From assembly GCF_020966775.1 (NCBI RefSeq), contig NZ_JAJKFV010000029.1, positions 1,481,001 to 1,545,000 on the forward strand: a stretch of DNA of 64,000 nt, written 5' to 3'. This stretch comes from Rhodopirellula halodulae. GTDB lineage: Bacteria; Planctomycetota; Planctomycetia; Pirellulales; Pirellulaceae. This document shows positions 9,544-19,473 of the stretch, one piece after another. Within the stretch, counting starts at the first letter, position 1. Each line of letters opens with the position of its first letter. The notes under the pieces were generated by a model, which searched no databases, was not told where the DNA came from, and saw only the letters and a program-made list of their open reading frames with translations. Both the position numbers and the translations under genes were made by a program.

Positions 9544-12500
9544 TTACTGACCCGCGTCGGAATTTCGCATCGACTCAAATCGTTCGATTTGCAGATGAAG
9601 ATGCCATTGTCCTGGATCATCCATCAGACTTGCCCGTTCCAATTCAATGGCTTCGTCAACCTCGCCTTGCTGAGCGAGGATTTCCGCCAGCGTGTCCCGG
9701 AACACGGCACTGTCGGGTTCCAATGACACCGCCCGGCGTGACAGGGTCAGTGCGTCGTCGAGTCGTGCGTGATTGCGGACGGCGGACCACGCCACATTGT
9801 TTGCTGCGGTCGCGTCCATCGGGAACTTGCTCATGTGAGCGAGCCCTGAGTCCACGATACGATTGATCCATTGTTCCGCGTCTTCCACCATTCCCAGATC
9901 GCGAATTCGAGGCAGCATCGATTCGGCGGAGTGGATGTCGATGGGTTCAAAACGCAGCAGCGTCTCAAAAATTTCACGGACTTCACGCTGGTCGTCTTGC
10001 GAAAGACTTTCGCGAGGCACCTGAAGAATCAATTCCAGCCGATTCCGAAGGATCAACTGCGGAAGGATCACATAGTTGATCTCGCGATAGTCCGATGCCG
10101 CCAACGTTCCCGCGAATGCTAGATCGTACCAGCGAACTGCTTCACGTCGCTGCGCGATGATGTCTGGCGGTAGCAATGTCATGGTGGCTTCTGCCGCGTT
10201 GACCTCTTCTGCGGCTTCGGTTGTGGTTCGACGCAACATAAACTTGTTGTAGGCACGAGCGATGTCCATCAACGCCAGTGTTTCATCCGATTCGAAAGCG
10301 GTCAGCAACAACAGCGATTGGTACAGGTCATCAGCGAGGTCCCACATTCCGGCACTCGCGAGCGCGTCGGCCATCTTTTGTCGCATGTCCGTCGAAGGGG
10401 ATGCTGCCATCACGCGTAGTTGCGATTCCAAATCCTGGATAAGCTTCTCGTCTCCGTCACGCCGCGCGATCAGCAGTTGTTGAAGCACGACATCAAAAGC
10501 AAGCAATCCGTCGTCTCGAAGTCGTCGGCTCAACACGCGTTCGGGTTCTTGAATCAGTTCCCTCCAGATCGCCTCGAAGTCTTCGGGCGAAGGTGGTGTG
10601 GGGAGGTCGCGCGCATGGGTGGAAAGCAATCGCAAACGAGCTTGCAGGTCGCCTGCCGTCGATTGTCCTCGCACCAAAGCCCGAACAAGATCCGATCGTT
10701 TGTGCCGATCAAAAAGTGTTTCCCACTGCTCGGCGGTTGGGATATCCGCTTCGGAAAGGTTGTAAGCGTCAACTTTATTCTGAACGTCCAAATCGCCGGC
10801 GGAGTTGCCCGATTTCAGGTGCTCGCCAAGCAGATCAATCCATTCGCGATGACGCCGAATGTCGTCGTTGTTCGCTCGAGCGATTTCACAGGCGGTAATG
10901 AAGCACTGTTGGGCGGACCATTCTGGACGGCGCTGGTAAATGAACCAATTCAAGTAGTACAGTGTCTCTTCGCTGACCGGCTCGACCGCTCTCGCGGCCA
11001 AACGAAGCGACAGACGCGAGAGCAGGCTTGGTTTTTCGGGGGCCGCGAGCTCAAACACCCACTGGGTTTTGCTTGTCAACGCAAGCATCGCCATGACGTA
11101 GTGCGACGCCAGTAAGACTTCGTGACCGGGACGAGTCTTCACGAACAAGCGCGAATCACTGAGCTGTGTCGCGATGCGATACGCGATGTCGTCGCGTCCA
11201 ATGTCCAACGCGATCAACATCAGCGACAAGCAATCCATGACTTTGTCGGTTGGCGAACTGCCTTGTCCGGACGAGAGTACTTTGTCCGGAACGCTACGTT
11301 GTTGGTGGATCGCCTGGTCGACCCACGTTTCCAAAGAAATGTCCAGCTCCGGTAGGTCGTAACCCAGTAGTTCCAACCCTCGTTCATGACGAGACGTTCG
11401 GACCGCGATGGCCGAGGCTTCGCGAGGGGCGGTGTCGGCGAGAAGATCAATCGCCGTGTCGACTTCGCCATGAATCAGCAACGCTCGCCAGCGAAGTGTC
11501 TCGTACACGGGAGAAGGCGGTTGCGGGAATGTTCGCGACAGAGCCCGAATGGCTTGATCTCGGAGCGGCTGATTGCCCGATCGTGTTGCTGCGATCAACA
11601 CATCTGCCCACAGCCGAATGTGTTCGTCTTGCGCCAGCAAGTGTTTCGAATTCGGATGATTCTTCTTGTCCGGTTCCTCGCCAGAAAGTCGCCGCGTGAA
11701 CGGTTCGGCTTGTCGAGCAGATTCCTGTGCCAAAGCTTCCCACTGCGAGGTCACCATCCGCACGACGCGATTGAGTGAATGGTGCGATTCGGTCGTGGCG
11801 TCCGCATCGGATTCGGAGTCGGAAGGTTTCTTCGTTTGCTGATCAAACTCGCGTGCGATTTGTTCAGCCTGTTGCTGCTTTCCGCGACGCAGCAGCATCA
11901 CACACATTGCTTCGGCGCGTTGTTCGTCGGTCCAGGTTTGTGCAGAAGCGGGCAGCGATGGTTCTTCGTCAAAGCGGCCGATCAGGTCGTCACGGCAAAG
12001 GGCCATCTTTTTGTTCGCCGACGCGTAATCCATGAATGCGATCAAATCGGTCACGGACTCGCGCTGCACCGCGAGTCGTGCATAAATCGGAAAGCGAGAT
12101 TCAAAGATGAGCGAGACGCGGGCGGCGACGGATTCGAATTCGATGGTCGAAAACGATTCTTCCATCGCGATGCGCGCAGCGACAAACTCACCTGCTTCCA
12201 ACAGGATCTCGATCGCCTCGGCCGGTGACGCATCGGAAAGGTTGTTTTGAAGTGCGGCTGGGGTGTCAGGTAGGATTCCGCGTTGCCATTGCGATTGGAC
12301 CCAACGGGCGCGTCCCGCAATTTCGGGGTCGATGCTTCGGGCGGCTTCCATCACGACGTCGCGAAACTGGTCGCGATCTCGCCACCAACGCATCGTGGTT
12401 TGAGTGCGTTCTTCAAAACGCCTCGCGGCGATCGATTCGCCAGACACCGCGGGGGAGGAGCTGGACGAGTCTGGGTCGGATGGGGTTTGATCCGCGACCG

Positions 12501-12687
12501 CCGTGGTGGCGATTAGAACGCACAGCAGGGCACACGGGCCCAGTCGGCCAAGGGGGCTCAGTCGGCCGAGCAAACGCAACCTGACAAGGAAGACTCTGTC
12601 ATACGCCAAAAGACCGACCGATGATGTGATGCGTCGCCGATGCAACCGAGTTTCCATCTCACGCATTCTTCCGAGAAGGTTTGTCAC
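9544..12687 (-). CDS. large exported helical-repeat (TPR-like) protein
   Basis: The product is about 1047 residues from a GTG start at 12687; the ATG at 12666 is equally possible. A signal sequence (LGPCALLCVLIATTAVA) is followed by a Ser/Pro linker (PSDPDSSSSSP) and then alpha-helical repeats to the end. The C-terminal part, NNVAWSAVRNHARLDDALTL followed by SRRAVSLEPDSAVFRDTLAE, is a clear tetratricopeptide repeat. The rest resembles degenerate TPR units. No enzymatic motif was seen. It lies 12 bases after the J-domain-like membrane protein gene on the same strand, so the two are probably translated from one message and may act together at the envelope. The function is unknown. Confidence 0.85.
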   Translation of the reverse strand: MTNLLGRMREMETRLHRRRITSSVGLLAYDRVFLVRLRLLGRLSPLGRLGPCALLCVLIATTAVADQTPSDPDSSSSSPAVSGESIAARRFEERTQTTMRWWRDRDQFRDVVMEAARSIDPEIAGRARWVQSQWQRGILPDTPAALQNNLSDASPAEAIEILLEAGEFVAARIAMEESFSTIEFESVAARVSLIFESRFPIYARLAVQRESVTDLIAFMDYASANKKMALCRDDLIGRFDEEPSLPASAQTWTDEQRAEAMCVMLLRRGKQQQAEQIAREFDQQTKKPSDSESDADATTESHHSLNRVVRMVTSQWEALAQESARQAEPFTRRLSGEEPDKKNHPNSKHLLAQDEHIRLWADVLIAATRSGNQPLRDQAIRALSRTFPQPPSPVYETLRWRALLIHGEVDTAIDLLADTAPREASAIAVRTSRHERGLELLGYDLPELDISLETWVDQAIHQQRSVPDKVLSSGQGSSPTDKVMDCLSLMLIALDIGRDDIAYRIATQLSDSRLFVKTRPGHEVLLASHYVMAMLALTSKTQWVFELAAPEKPSLLSRLSLRLAARAVEPVSEETLYYLNWFIYQRRPEWSAQQCFITACEIARANNDDIRRHREWIDLLGEHLKSGNSAGDLDVQNKVDAYNLSEADIPTAEQWETLFDRHKRSDLVRALVRGQSTAGDLQARLRLLSTHARDLPTPPSPEDFEAIWRELIQEPERVLSRRLRDDGLLAFDVVLQQLLIARRDGDEKLIQDLESQLRVMAASPSTDMRQKMADALASAGMWDLADDLYQSLLLLTAFESDETLALMDIARAYNKFMLRRTTTEAAEEVNAAEATMTLLPPDIIAQRREAVRWYDLAFAGTLAASDYREINYVILPQLILRNRLELILQVPRESLSQDDQREVREIFETLLRFEPIDIHSAESMLPRIRDLGMVEDAEQWINRIVDSGLAHMSKFPMDATAANNVAWSAVRNHARLDDALTLSRRAVSLEPDSAVFRDTLAEILAQQGEVDEAIELERASLMDDPGQWHLHLQIERFESMRNSDAGQ

Positions 12688-12699
12688 TGATGGGCGGCA

Positions 12700-14394
12700 T
12701 CATTGGAGTTCGCTTTCGATCCAGTTTGCAATTTGTTGTGGATCCGCACCCTCGACGGAGTCCAACGACCGAAGCTGATTCACGGCGTCGGTGCGAACTT
12801 CTGGAGTGGACTTGGTCGCCACCGATTCGTAAACCGCTTTCGCGGCTTTGCCGGTCTGCGAATCCAGTGGCAGTTGGAACGCAGCCAATGCTTTGGCGAC
12901 GATGAACGGAACTTCATCGAGTGGGTAGGTGTAGTTGCGAGCGCCGCGACGAGCGATCAATTGATTGGCATCCGCTTCCACCACGAGCAACGACAATGAG
13001 TCCGTGATATTGAATTCATTGCCCGCCGTCAGGTTTGCCATTCCTCGAGACACGGCGCCTCGGTAGTACGTCCCTAAATCCGCGATTTGATAGAGCGTTT
13101 CTGCTTTGCCCTTCTGTTCCGGCGTGACGGCGGATTGCTCAGCAGCTTCCGCCAAGTCTTTCATTGCGGACCAGTTCGCTTGGCGAATGGCATCCGCCGC
13201 TTTGACAATCGCCTGTTCTCCGCTCGCGATCATTTCTGGCGTCGCTTCGGACGGTGCGTCCGGCTCCGGCGGCGTCATCGCGGGTGGAGTGTTGGTCGGT
13301 GACATCGTCGTTTCTGACGAATTGTCATCCGTGGTCGGGTCGGCGGTTGGCGTCATGCCAGCCATTCCCGAATTCATGTCGCCTGGACGACTCATGTTTT
13401 CGTTGGGAGTGGCCGATGGCGGCGGGTTTTGCATTCCGCCGGCGATCATGGAGGTTGTGTCTGGAGGTTCGGTGTTTTCGGACAGGTAGTTGCCCAGCGA
13501 ATTGCGAGAATTTCGGTCGCCTGAGGGAACGGTTTTCATGATCCCGTCGCTGGCGGGACGAGTCGCTTGCGGCGTCGGTGCCTGCGTGTTATTTGGAGTG
13601 GATGCCGGTTGATTCGCGGCAGAGTCGTCTCGGCGAGTTCGAATCGTCACGCCATCGTTGCTGCGAACGACTTGAACCTCGCCGGGACCCCAAAAGAAAA
13701 ACGCAGCCAAGCAACCCACCACGACGAAACCCAACAACAAGAAGCCGCCCATCAGCCAGCCGCCTGACTTTTTGCGACGCCGGGCTCTATCGGCCGATGG
13801 TGAACGAGTTTGCACGACCAACGGAGCAACCGTCTGATTGGATGCCGCGGCGGCGGACGATGGAATCTCGGGTGTCGTGACCGTTGCTGCTGGCTGGACA
13901 GCTTGGTGGTGAGCCGGAGATGGTTGCGGAACCGGTGCGGCGACACCGGACGGCGTCACGACTTCTGCCTCGACAGGTGCCTCTGGTTGCGGTGCGGGTG
14001 GGTTCGCAGCGGTCGGGGACGCACTGGGAAGCAACGCCGCCAAAGGGTCCACCGGTGCGTCGGCCTGAGATGGTGGACTCGAGGCAGTTGGATTGGCCGC
14101 AGGTGCCTCGGGCGAATCCAAAGCGACAATTCCGAATCGAGCATCCAGCTGTGATTTCTTTCGTGGATCCGTCAGCGTTCGCTGGGCGGTTTGAACAACT
14201 TGGGCCGCACGACTCCAAACGTCGGCCGACGTTTCGGACTTGGCTGCTTTCAGTTGATGGATCCGATTCGCGATGGCCTGGTGAATGTTTTCTGGATTGG
14301 CTTCACCGGGTTGCAACCCAAAGACCTGGTAGGCATGCGGTGATTTGACGTGTTCAGGCAGTTCCAGCAACTCGTGAATGGTTTTCCCTGACAT
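12700..14394 (-). CDS. membrane-anchored protein with J-domain-like N-terminus and Pro-rich linkers
   Basis: The 564-residue protein begins MSGKTIHELLELPEHV, then has HAYQVFGLQPGEANPENI and a helical block ending RTLTDPRKKSQLDARF. This resembles the opening of DnaJ-like or planctomycete Ser/Thr-kinase-associated modules, although the HPD tripeptide of a true J domain is absent. About residues 95-190 are Pro/Ala-rich and disordered. A single membrane helix follows (GGWLMGGFLLLGFVVVGCLA), then a second long disordered region rich in Pro, Thr, Met and Asn, and a folded C-terminal domain of about 170 residues (LAEAAEQSAVTPEQKGKA, then DLGTYYRGAVSRGMANLTAG). The ATG at 14394 is preferred over a TTG at 14406. 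The function is unknown. Confidence 0.82.
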   Translation of the reverse strand: MSGKTIHELLELPEHVKSPHAYQVFGLQPGEANPENIHQAIANRIHQLKAAKSETSADVWSRAAQVVQTAQRTLTDPRKKSQLDARFGIVALDSPEAPAANPTASSPPSQADAPVDPLAALLPSASPTAANPPAPQPEAPVEAEVVTPSGVAAPVPQPSPAHHQAVQPAATVTTPEIPSSAAAASNQTVAPLVVQTRSPSADRARRRKKSGGWLMGGFLLLGFVVVGCLAAFFFWGPGEVQVVRSNDGVTIRTRRDDSAANQPASTPNNTQAPTPQATRPASDGIMKTVPSGDRNSRNSLGNYLSENTEPPDTTSMIAGGMQNPPPSATPNENMSRPGDMNSGMAGMTPTADPTTDDNSSETTMSPTNTPPAMTPPEPDAPSEATPEMIASGEQAIVKAADAIRQANWSAMKDLAEAAEQSAVTPEQKGKAETLYQIADLGTYYRGAVSRGMANLTAGNEFNITDSLSLLVVEADANQLIARRGARNYTYPLDEVPFIVAKALAAFQLPLDSQTGKAAKAVYESVATKSTPEVRTDAVNQLRSLDSVEGADPQQIANWIESELQ

Positions 14395-14633
14395 GCCTGC
14401 ATCCAAATTTCAGCGACGATAATTCGCGAAAGGTGCGGGATCGAGGTCCTGTCGATCCGGGGTGCCACCGCAACACCGTGTCGCCATTCTAGCTGATCAG
14501 CCAGGAAACGCCCAATGACTCCTGCTTCGATGTTTCTGACAGTGGCATTTGTAACGAATCGGGTGATGGCTCCCGGGAACGCGGTGGATTGGTTCTATAT
14601 TGAAAGCTGCTCAAGCTTCGCCCTCTTCCCTGG

Positions 14634-15509
14634 ATGAAATGTCGTATGAGAAGTCTCACGTGGATTTTGGCCGGACTCTGCTTCGTTGGAATCAGTGGCG
14701 TGGCCACGAGTTTGACCGCCGAGGATGAGCCGCAAAGCGAAGAGCGTTCAGCCGAATCCAGGTTGCCCGATGAGGTGTCAGAACGCCTGGCTGAAATGGC
14801 GATGCAGGATTCGGACGACGTCAACCGATTGAACGCCTTGCAGATCTGCCAGCGAGTCCTATCCGGGGAAGACTTGAAGCCGGTGGTTTTGCACTGCCTC
14901 GAAGATACGAACTTCATGACGGCAAGTGAGGCTTTCAAGTCGATTGCTCAGATCGGTTTGTCAGACAGCGACCAAGTCGACTTGGCGATCGCTCATGCCA
15001 GATTGGTTCTCAAGGTTTTTCAATACAAGACCGCAAGCAGTCTCGATGCGGATCCGTGTCGGCCAGTCATGAAAGTGCTCCGCGAACATCCTGAGCTGAC
15101 TGGTGAAAAGCTGATCGCATTGTTGGAGCAAGACGATCAGCACGCCGAGGTTCATTTGATGCTCTTGCAAGCTTGCCAGGTGAAGCTGACAGAAAAACAG
15201 GACTTGTTGTTGCAACTGTCGAAGTCAGAAAGCAAACAGGTTCGCCGGGCAGTCATTGGAGTTTGGGAATCGCAGACCGAGCCTGAGAAGTCTGCGCAAC
15301 ACAGCCTTGAGTCGATCGACAAAGACTCAAAGTTCTATCGTTATGCCGAGCGGATTCTCAAGCGATACGACAAAGACGGATCGGGCTCACTGAATGAGTC
15401 GGAGGCGGAGACCATGCTTCTGAAGCCATTTCCCGCCGATGCAAACAAAGACGGAGAGGTGACGGTCTCTGAATATGCCCACTTCATGGAGCAGCGAAGC
15501 AAGCGATGA
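14634..15509 (+). CDS. exported EF-hand protein with helical repeats
   Basis: The 291-residue protein starts with a signal peptide (LTWILAGLCFVGISGVATS); the ATG at 14646 is a possible alternative start. The middle of about 200 residues is helical and HEAT-like in appearance. The C-terminus carries a pair of EF-hand loops: YDKDGSGSLNESE and DANKDGEVTVSEY, each with Asp at positions 1, 3 and 5 or the accepted substitutes and Glu near the end, so calcium binding is likely. EF-hand modules of this kind are common on exported planctomycete proteins. It is transcribed away from the TPR/J-like pair. The role is unknown. Confidence 0.85.
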   Translation: MKCRMRSLTWILAGLCFVGISGVATSLTAEDEPQSEERSAESRLPDEVSERLAEMAMQDSDDVNRLNALQICQRVLSGEDLKPVVLHCLEDTNFMTASEAFKSIAQIGLSDSDQVDLAIAHARLVLKVFQYKTASSLDADPCRPVMKVLREHPELTGEKLIALLEQDDQHAEVHLMLLQACQVKLTEKQDLLLQLSKSESKQVRRAVIGVWESQTEPEKSAQHSLESIDKDSKFYRYAERILKRYDKDGSGSLNESEAETMLLKPFPADANKDGEVTVSEYAHFMEQRSKR

Positions 15510-15570
15510 ATTGGGCTCGGTTGACTCAACTCGATCGCGACGTTCGTTCATGGATTGTTGATTCGACCGT

Positions 15571-15597
15571 AGGTTGGCCACTCTTGGCCGACAACCG
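15571..15597. terminator. imperfect hairpin between convergent genes, possible terminator
   Basis: GGTTG pairs with CAACC and GCCA with TGGC around a CTCT loop, with a three-base bulge on one side. It lies midway between the 3' ends of the EF-hand gene and the coiled-coil gene. There is no run of T on either strand, so intrinsic termination is doubtful. Confidence 0.25.
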
Positions 15598-15664
15598 CAA
15601 GTTGAACGGGCAAGCACGTTCATCCTGCGTTCGTTGATTCTTGCTCCCGGCAACCACAAGCCGT

Positions 15665-16888
15665 TCAAGGAACTTGGAAGAACATCACGGGGTAGTTGCG
15701 TTTCGGTGCAGGTGACGAGGGGGGCGTCTGGCGAATGGTTTCGTTGTCGCGAGGCTCATTGTCGCGTGGATCGGATCGATGCGAAACGAGATGAGCGGGA
15801 AACTTAAGCGACTTGGTGAGCAGGGTGCGGAAGCTTTGTTCCAACTGTTGCTCCAGGCTGCGTTGGAACTGATCCGCTTCTCGTTGCATCGACCGTTGCA
15901 AAGCGGGGAGCGAGTTCAGTTCGCGTGCCAATTCCTCTAGACCTTTGGGAGCTTTGATTTCAACCTTCAGCTCTTTGAGCACCGGTTGAAGCACCTTGTC
16001 TGCCAAAGCCTCCAATGGTTTCAGCACGACGCCGAGGATTTTTCCGGGGGCCTCCAAGATCTCTCGAATGCTGAATTGCAGTTTCTTTCGAGAGAACGGA
16101 ACTTTGATCGTCAGTTCTTTGCCGAGAGTTTTTTCGAGTTTGGCTACGGTTTTTTCGGCGGGTGCCAACTTCTTATCGAAGGAAATCAAAGACTGATCGA
16201 CTTGCATGTAGACACGAACGGGAGCGTTCAGCTGAGTCAACCCGTTGCCAAAACGGTCGACTTGTTGGCGAACGTTACGCAGACCACTGGCGAAGGTTTG
16301 AACGCTGGGCCGAGTCACTCGAGAAACCGATTCGGCTGCGGGCACGCCACCGGGGACGGATCGAGCGCGAGAGACGAGGCCCTGCAAGTCTTGACGTCGC
16401 TGTGTGATCGTTCGCGAGTACGCCACTAGCTTCTGTTCGGCACCGAATATCGTTTGCTCCATCGAACGCAGACGATCTCGCATGGGACGCAGGACATCTT
16501 CTTCTGCCTTGTCAGTTTTCTTACGCAGCGTGTGCAGTTGCTCCTGGATTCGTTCCAGGTTTTTGCGAAGCGTTCGGGCCAGCGTGCGGACTTTGGGAAT
16601 GGATGTGTAGGGTTGCAAATCGTCGACGAGGTCTTTGACTTTCTTGTCCATGGATCGAATTGTTTTGGTTGCGTCGATCGCATGCCCCACTCCGTCGCGG
16701 GCGGTTTTGACCTGCTGGCGAAGTTGCGTCAGTCGCCCCCGAAGAGCTTCACAGTCCGTTTGAATTTGGGCCAAATCCGAGTCGAGCAATCGTGTGTGCG
16801 GCATGTCGCCGGGGATCGATCCCGCGGATGCGGACGAAATCAAGCAAGCCAGCAAACAGGGGATGGCGAGGATTGAGAAGCGTATCAT
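15665..16888 (-). CDS. exported coiled-coil protein, function unknown
   Basis: The 407-residue product begins with a clear signal peptide (SILAIPCLLACLISSASAG). About residues 35-200 are a long coiled coil with regularly spaced Leu and charged residues (QTDCEALRGRLTQLRQQVKT, LRKKTDKAEEDVL). A second half has amphipathic helices rich in Lys, Leu and Val, including VPFSRKKLQFSIREILEAPG, and ends in a short disordered tail. I recognise no domain. It is convergent with the EF-hand gene and divergent from the DUF1592 operon. An envelope or periplasmic structural role is a guess only. Confidence 0.78.
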   Translation of the reverse strand: MIRFSILAIPCLLACLISSASAGSIPGDMPHTRLLDSDLAQIQTDCEALRGRLTQLRQQVKTARDGVGHAIDATKTIRSMDKKVKDLVDDLQPYTSIPKVRTLARTLRKNLERIQEQLHTLRKKTDKAEEDVLRPMRDRLRSMEQTIFGAEQKLVAYSRTITQRRQDLQGLVSRARSVPGGVPAAESVSRVTRPSVQTFASGLRNVRQQVDRFGNGLTQLNAPVRVYMQVDQSLISFDKKLAPAEKTVAKLEKTLGKELTIKVPFSRKKLQFSIREILEAPGKILGVVLKPLEALADKVLQPVLKELKVEIKAPKGLEELARELNSLPALQRSMQREADQFQRSLEQQLEQSFRTLLTKSLKFPAHLVSHRSDPRDNEPRDNETIRQTPPSSPAPKRNYPVMFFQVP

Positions 16889-17325
16889 GACTCGGTCCTT
16901 GGAAGAGAGGCGATTGGGAGGTCACGGAGTCATGCGTGGAACCGACGGCGATCCCCTCATGCAAAATGAAAAAAATTCCCGCGTGCGGGCGACCGAGCAA
17001 CGTTTGTCGTGAAAGAGCCACCGTTTGCTTCGTAAACTCCGGCTCAGACGCTGTTTCGACCAACAACCGAGGGGTTTGCTCGAGGAAAAGAACGCTCGCC
17101 AGCAGGAAGCTGCGACGACGGCATGGAAGCGAAGACATTGCGACACGCCGTGGGCTGATCGCGTCTTTTTCTTTGCAGCGACGTTGGATTTTTTTGAATT
17201 GTGTCGGTCAGCTCCGAGTGAGATATCTGGTTCTTCCGCGCTGTAGCTTCGCATCAGCTAGGATGGATCGTCCCACCTTGCTTCCCTCCCGCCCCAATCC
17301 GCCCCAGACAAGGGACTTCTCTCCC
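16889..17325. other. 437-base divergent intergenic region
   Basis: This stretch separates the coiled-coil gene (leftward) from the DUF1592 gene (rightward) and should hold both promoters. The rightward frame is open upstream to 16936, but its translation has no family-like features, so I treat it as non-coding. A short GC hairpin (CCCG, CGTG loop, CGGG) lies beside seven A residues near 16968-16986. No clear operator or promoter pair could be picked by eye. Confidence 0.5.
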
Positions 17326-19473
17326 ATGCGGAATCTGCTGTCCATTCAGTTCAAACGCCGATACAGATGCGCTGGCATCCGCTGCGTTGCTGCCATGTGG
17401 ATCGCGTTTCTATCGAACGCATGGACGGGCTCGCCTGTTCACGCGGAAGAAGTCGGCACCGACCCGAGCGTTGAGCCAAATCGTGAGTTGTCGATTGCCG
17501 CGGTCTTCGAAGAACACTGTGTGATGTGCCATGACCAAGACGATGATCCCGCCGCGGGAGTCAGCCTGAATGGTCTCCGTCACGAAAACATGGGGCAGGA
17601 TTTAGATCGATTGCAGCGTTTGATCGAGGTCTTGGATCGCAATGAGATGCCGCCCGAAGATGAGCCGCCGTTGCCGCAGGCCACTCGCACCAAGTTGTTG
17701 GCGAAACTGACATCGGCGTTGCACGACAAGGTGGCTGAAACACATCCCGTGATTCAGACGCCGATTCGCCGCATGAACCGTTTTCAATACAACAACGCGG
17801 TGATGGATCTGTTTGAGTTGAAGTGCATCGTCTTCACTCTGCCCGAACGAATGCTTCGCGAGCATCGCGGTTACTTTCAGCCGCAGAATGGAAAGATGCC
17901 TGACGAAGTGTTCGTGGGCAGTCGGCCATTGGGTAAGTCTCAAATGATCGAACCTCGGCTGGCCGGCGTCGCGGCGTTTCCGCAAGACTTGCGTGCCGAA
18001 CACGGATACGACAACCAGGCGGACCACCTTTCCTTGTCCCCGTTGTTGATGGAATCGTTCTTGAAGTTGGGAACGTCCATCACCGAAAGCCCCGACTTCC
18101 ATTCCAAGAACGTCGGTGTCTGGAACTGGTTCTTTCGCGAACCGGAGCAGTGGGATCAGTCGACGGGATCAACCATCGAGGCCGAGTTGCGTCCGCGAAT
18201 GGTGCGGTTTCTTCATCGAGCCTTTCGCGGTCAAGTTACCGACGTCCAGGTGGATCGTTACACGCAGTACGCTGTCAATCGTGTGCAAGCGGAGGATCCC
18301 TTTGTCGATATCATGAAGTCGGTCGCGGCCGCGGTGATCTCTTCGCCGCGTTTTCTGTATCTGTACGGTGAAGTCGCTGATGACAACGACAGCGAAGCAA
18401 GCGATTTTGAACTTGCTTCGCGGTTGTCGTTTTTTCTGTGGGGAAGTTTGCCGGACTCGGAGTTGCTGCAGCTTGCCGAGGCAGGAACCTTGCACGAACC
18501 TGACGTGCTGAATGAACAGTTCGACCGGATGATTCGCGATCGCCGGCTCAAGCGTTTTTGCGACTCGTTTCCAGCCCAGTGGTTACAACTCGATCGAATT
18601 GTCTCGTCCGTTCCCGACCGCGAACAATTTCCGCAGTTCTACTTTTTGAAGTATCGCGACAGCATGCACATGATGCTGGAACCGCTGTTGTTGTTTGAGA
18701 CGGTGTTGATCGAGAACCAACCGATCACCCAGTTGCTCGATTCTGATTTCACGTACCGGTCCGATTTGCTGGAGAACGCCTACGGAGAGCTCGCAACAAA
18801 CCCCAAACGTCGCGGCCAATCCGTGACGGCAATTCGATTCCGCAGGATGCCGATCAAAGATCGACGCACGGGCGGCGTGATCACGAATGCGGCGGTGATG
18901 ACCATGACGTCGGGACCGCAGCGGACTCAACCGATCACGCGAGGGGCATGGATGGCCGGCGTGATCTTCAACAACCCGCCGGAACCACCGCCCGCTGACG
19001 TGCCTGCTTTGGATGAGAAACCGCCGGAGGGCGAGGAGCACCTAACGCTTCGCGAGCGTTTGGCGATGCACCGGCAGCGATCCGATTGCAAAGGGTGCCA
19101 CGAAAAGATTGACCCGCTGGGGTTTGCTTTGGAGAACTACAACCCGATCGGCACGTGGCGAGAACAATACGAGAACGGTCGCGAAGTCGACATGGCCGGG
19201 ACGTTGTTTCGAAAACACTCGTTCGCGGATGTTGTCGAGTTCAAGGATGCGTTGCTCGCCGAAAAGGATCGGTTCACGGAGGCGTTGGCTGGCCACTTGT
19301 TGACATTCGCGTTGGCTCGTCCCCTTGGACCCACCGACAAAATCGCGGTCGAGAATATCGCTGCCGCGACGATCGAAGATGAATACCGGATGCAGACGTT
19401 GCTGCGGCAGGTGGTGTTGAGCGAGCCCTTTTGTTCGTCATCGCAGTCCCAACGAGAAGAGGAAATTCCATGA
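17326..19473 (+). CDS. planctomycete DUF1592/DUF1588/DUF1585 cytochrome-c-like exported protein
   Basis: The 715-residue protein starts with a signal peptide (AAMWIAFLSNAWTGSPVHA). A haem-binding CVMCH site follows near residue 65, then the DUF1587-like RRMNRFQYNNAVMDLFEL. The DUF1592-like block has LASRLSFFLWGSLPDSELLQ, the DUF1588-like block has GVITNAAVMTMTS and GAWMAGVIFNNPPEPPP, and the DUF1585-like end has ALAGHLLTFALARPLGP. A second CxxCH (CKGCH) sits in the DUF1588/1585 junction. This multi-domain family is abundant in planctomycetes, exported, and of unproven function; electron transfer linked to polymer breakdown is often suggested. The stop overlaps the start of the next gene in ATGA, so the two are a translationally coupled pair. 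Confidence 0.9.
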   Translation: MRNLLSIQFKRRYRCAGIRCVAAMWIAFLSNAWTGSPVHAEEVGTDPSVEPNRELSIAAVFEEHCVMCHDQDDDPAAGVSLNGLRHENMGQDLDRLQRLIEVLDRNEMPPEDEPPLPQATRTKLLAKLTSALHDKVAETHPVIQTPIRRMNRFQYNNAVMDLFELKCIVFTLPERMLREHRGYFQPQNGKMPDEVFVGSRPLGKSQMIEPRLAGVAAFPQDLRAEHGYDNQADHLSLSPLLMESFLKLGTSITESPDFHSKNVGVWNWFFREPEQWDQSTGSTIEAELRPRMVRFLHRAFRGQVTDVQVDRYTQYAVNRVQAEDPFVDIMKSVAAAVISSPRFLYLYGEVADDNDSEASDFELASRLSFFLWGSLPDSELLQLAEAGTLHEPDVLNEQFDRMIRDRRLKRFCDSFPAQWLQLDRIVSSVPDREQFPQFYFLKYRDSMHMMLEPLLLFETVLIENQPITQLLDSDFTYRSDLLENAYGELATNPKRRGQSVTAIRFRRMPIKDRRTGGVITNAAVMTMTSGPQRTQPITRGAWMAGVIFNNPPEPPPADVPALDEKPPEGEEHLTLRERLAMHRQRSDCKGCHEKIDPLGFALENYNPIGTWREQYENGREVDMAGTLFRKHSFADVVEFKDALLAEKDRFTEALAGHLLTFALARPLGPTDKIAVENIAAATIEDEYRMQTLLRQVVLSEPFCSSSQSQREEEIP

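Noticed and set aside
10420-11115. A 231-codon plus-strand frame inside the TPR-like gene
   Set aside because: Antisense shadow of a long gene with a signal peptide and TPR repeats.
16968-16986. A short GC hairpin beside a run of seven A
   Set aside because: The stem is only four pairs. A leader attenuator for the leftward coiled-coil gene is imaginable but too weak to list.
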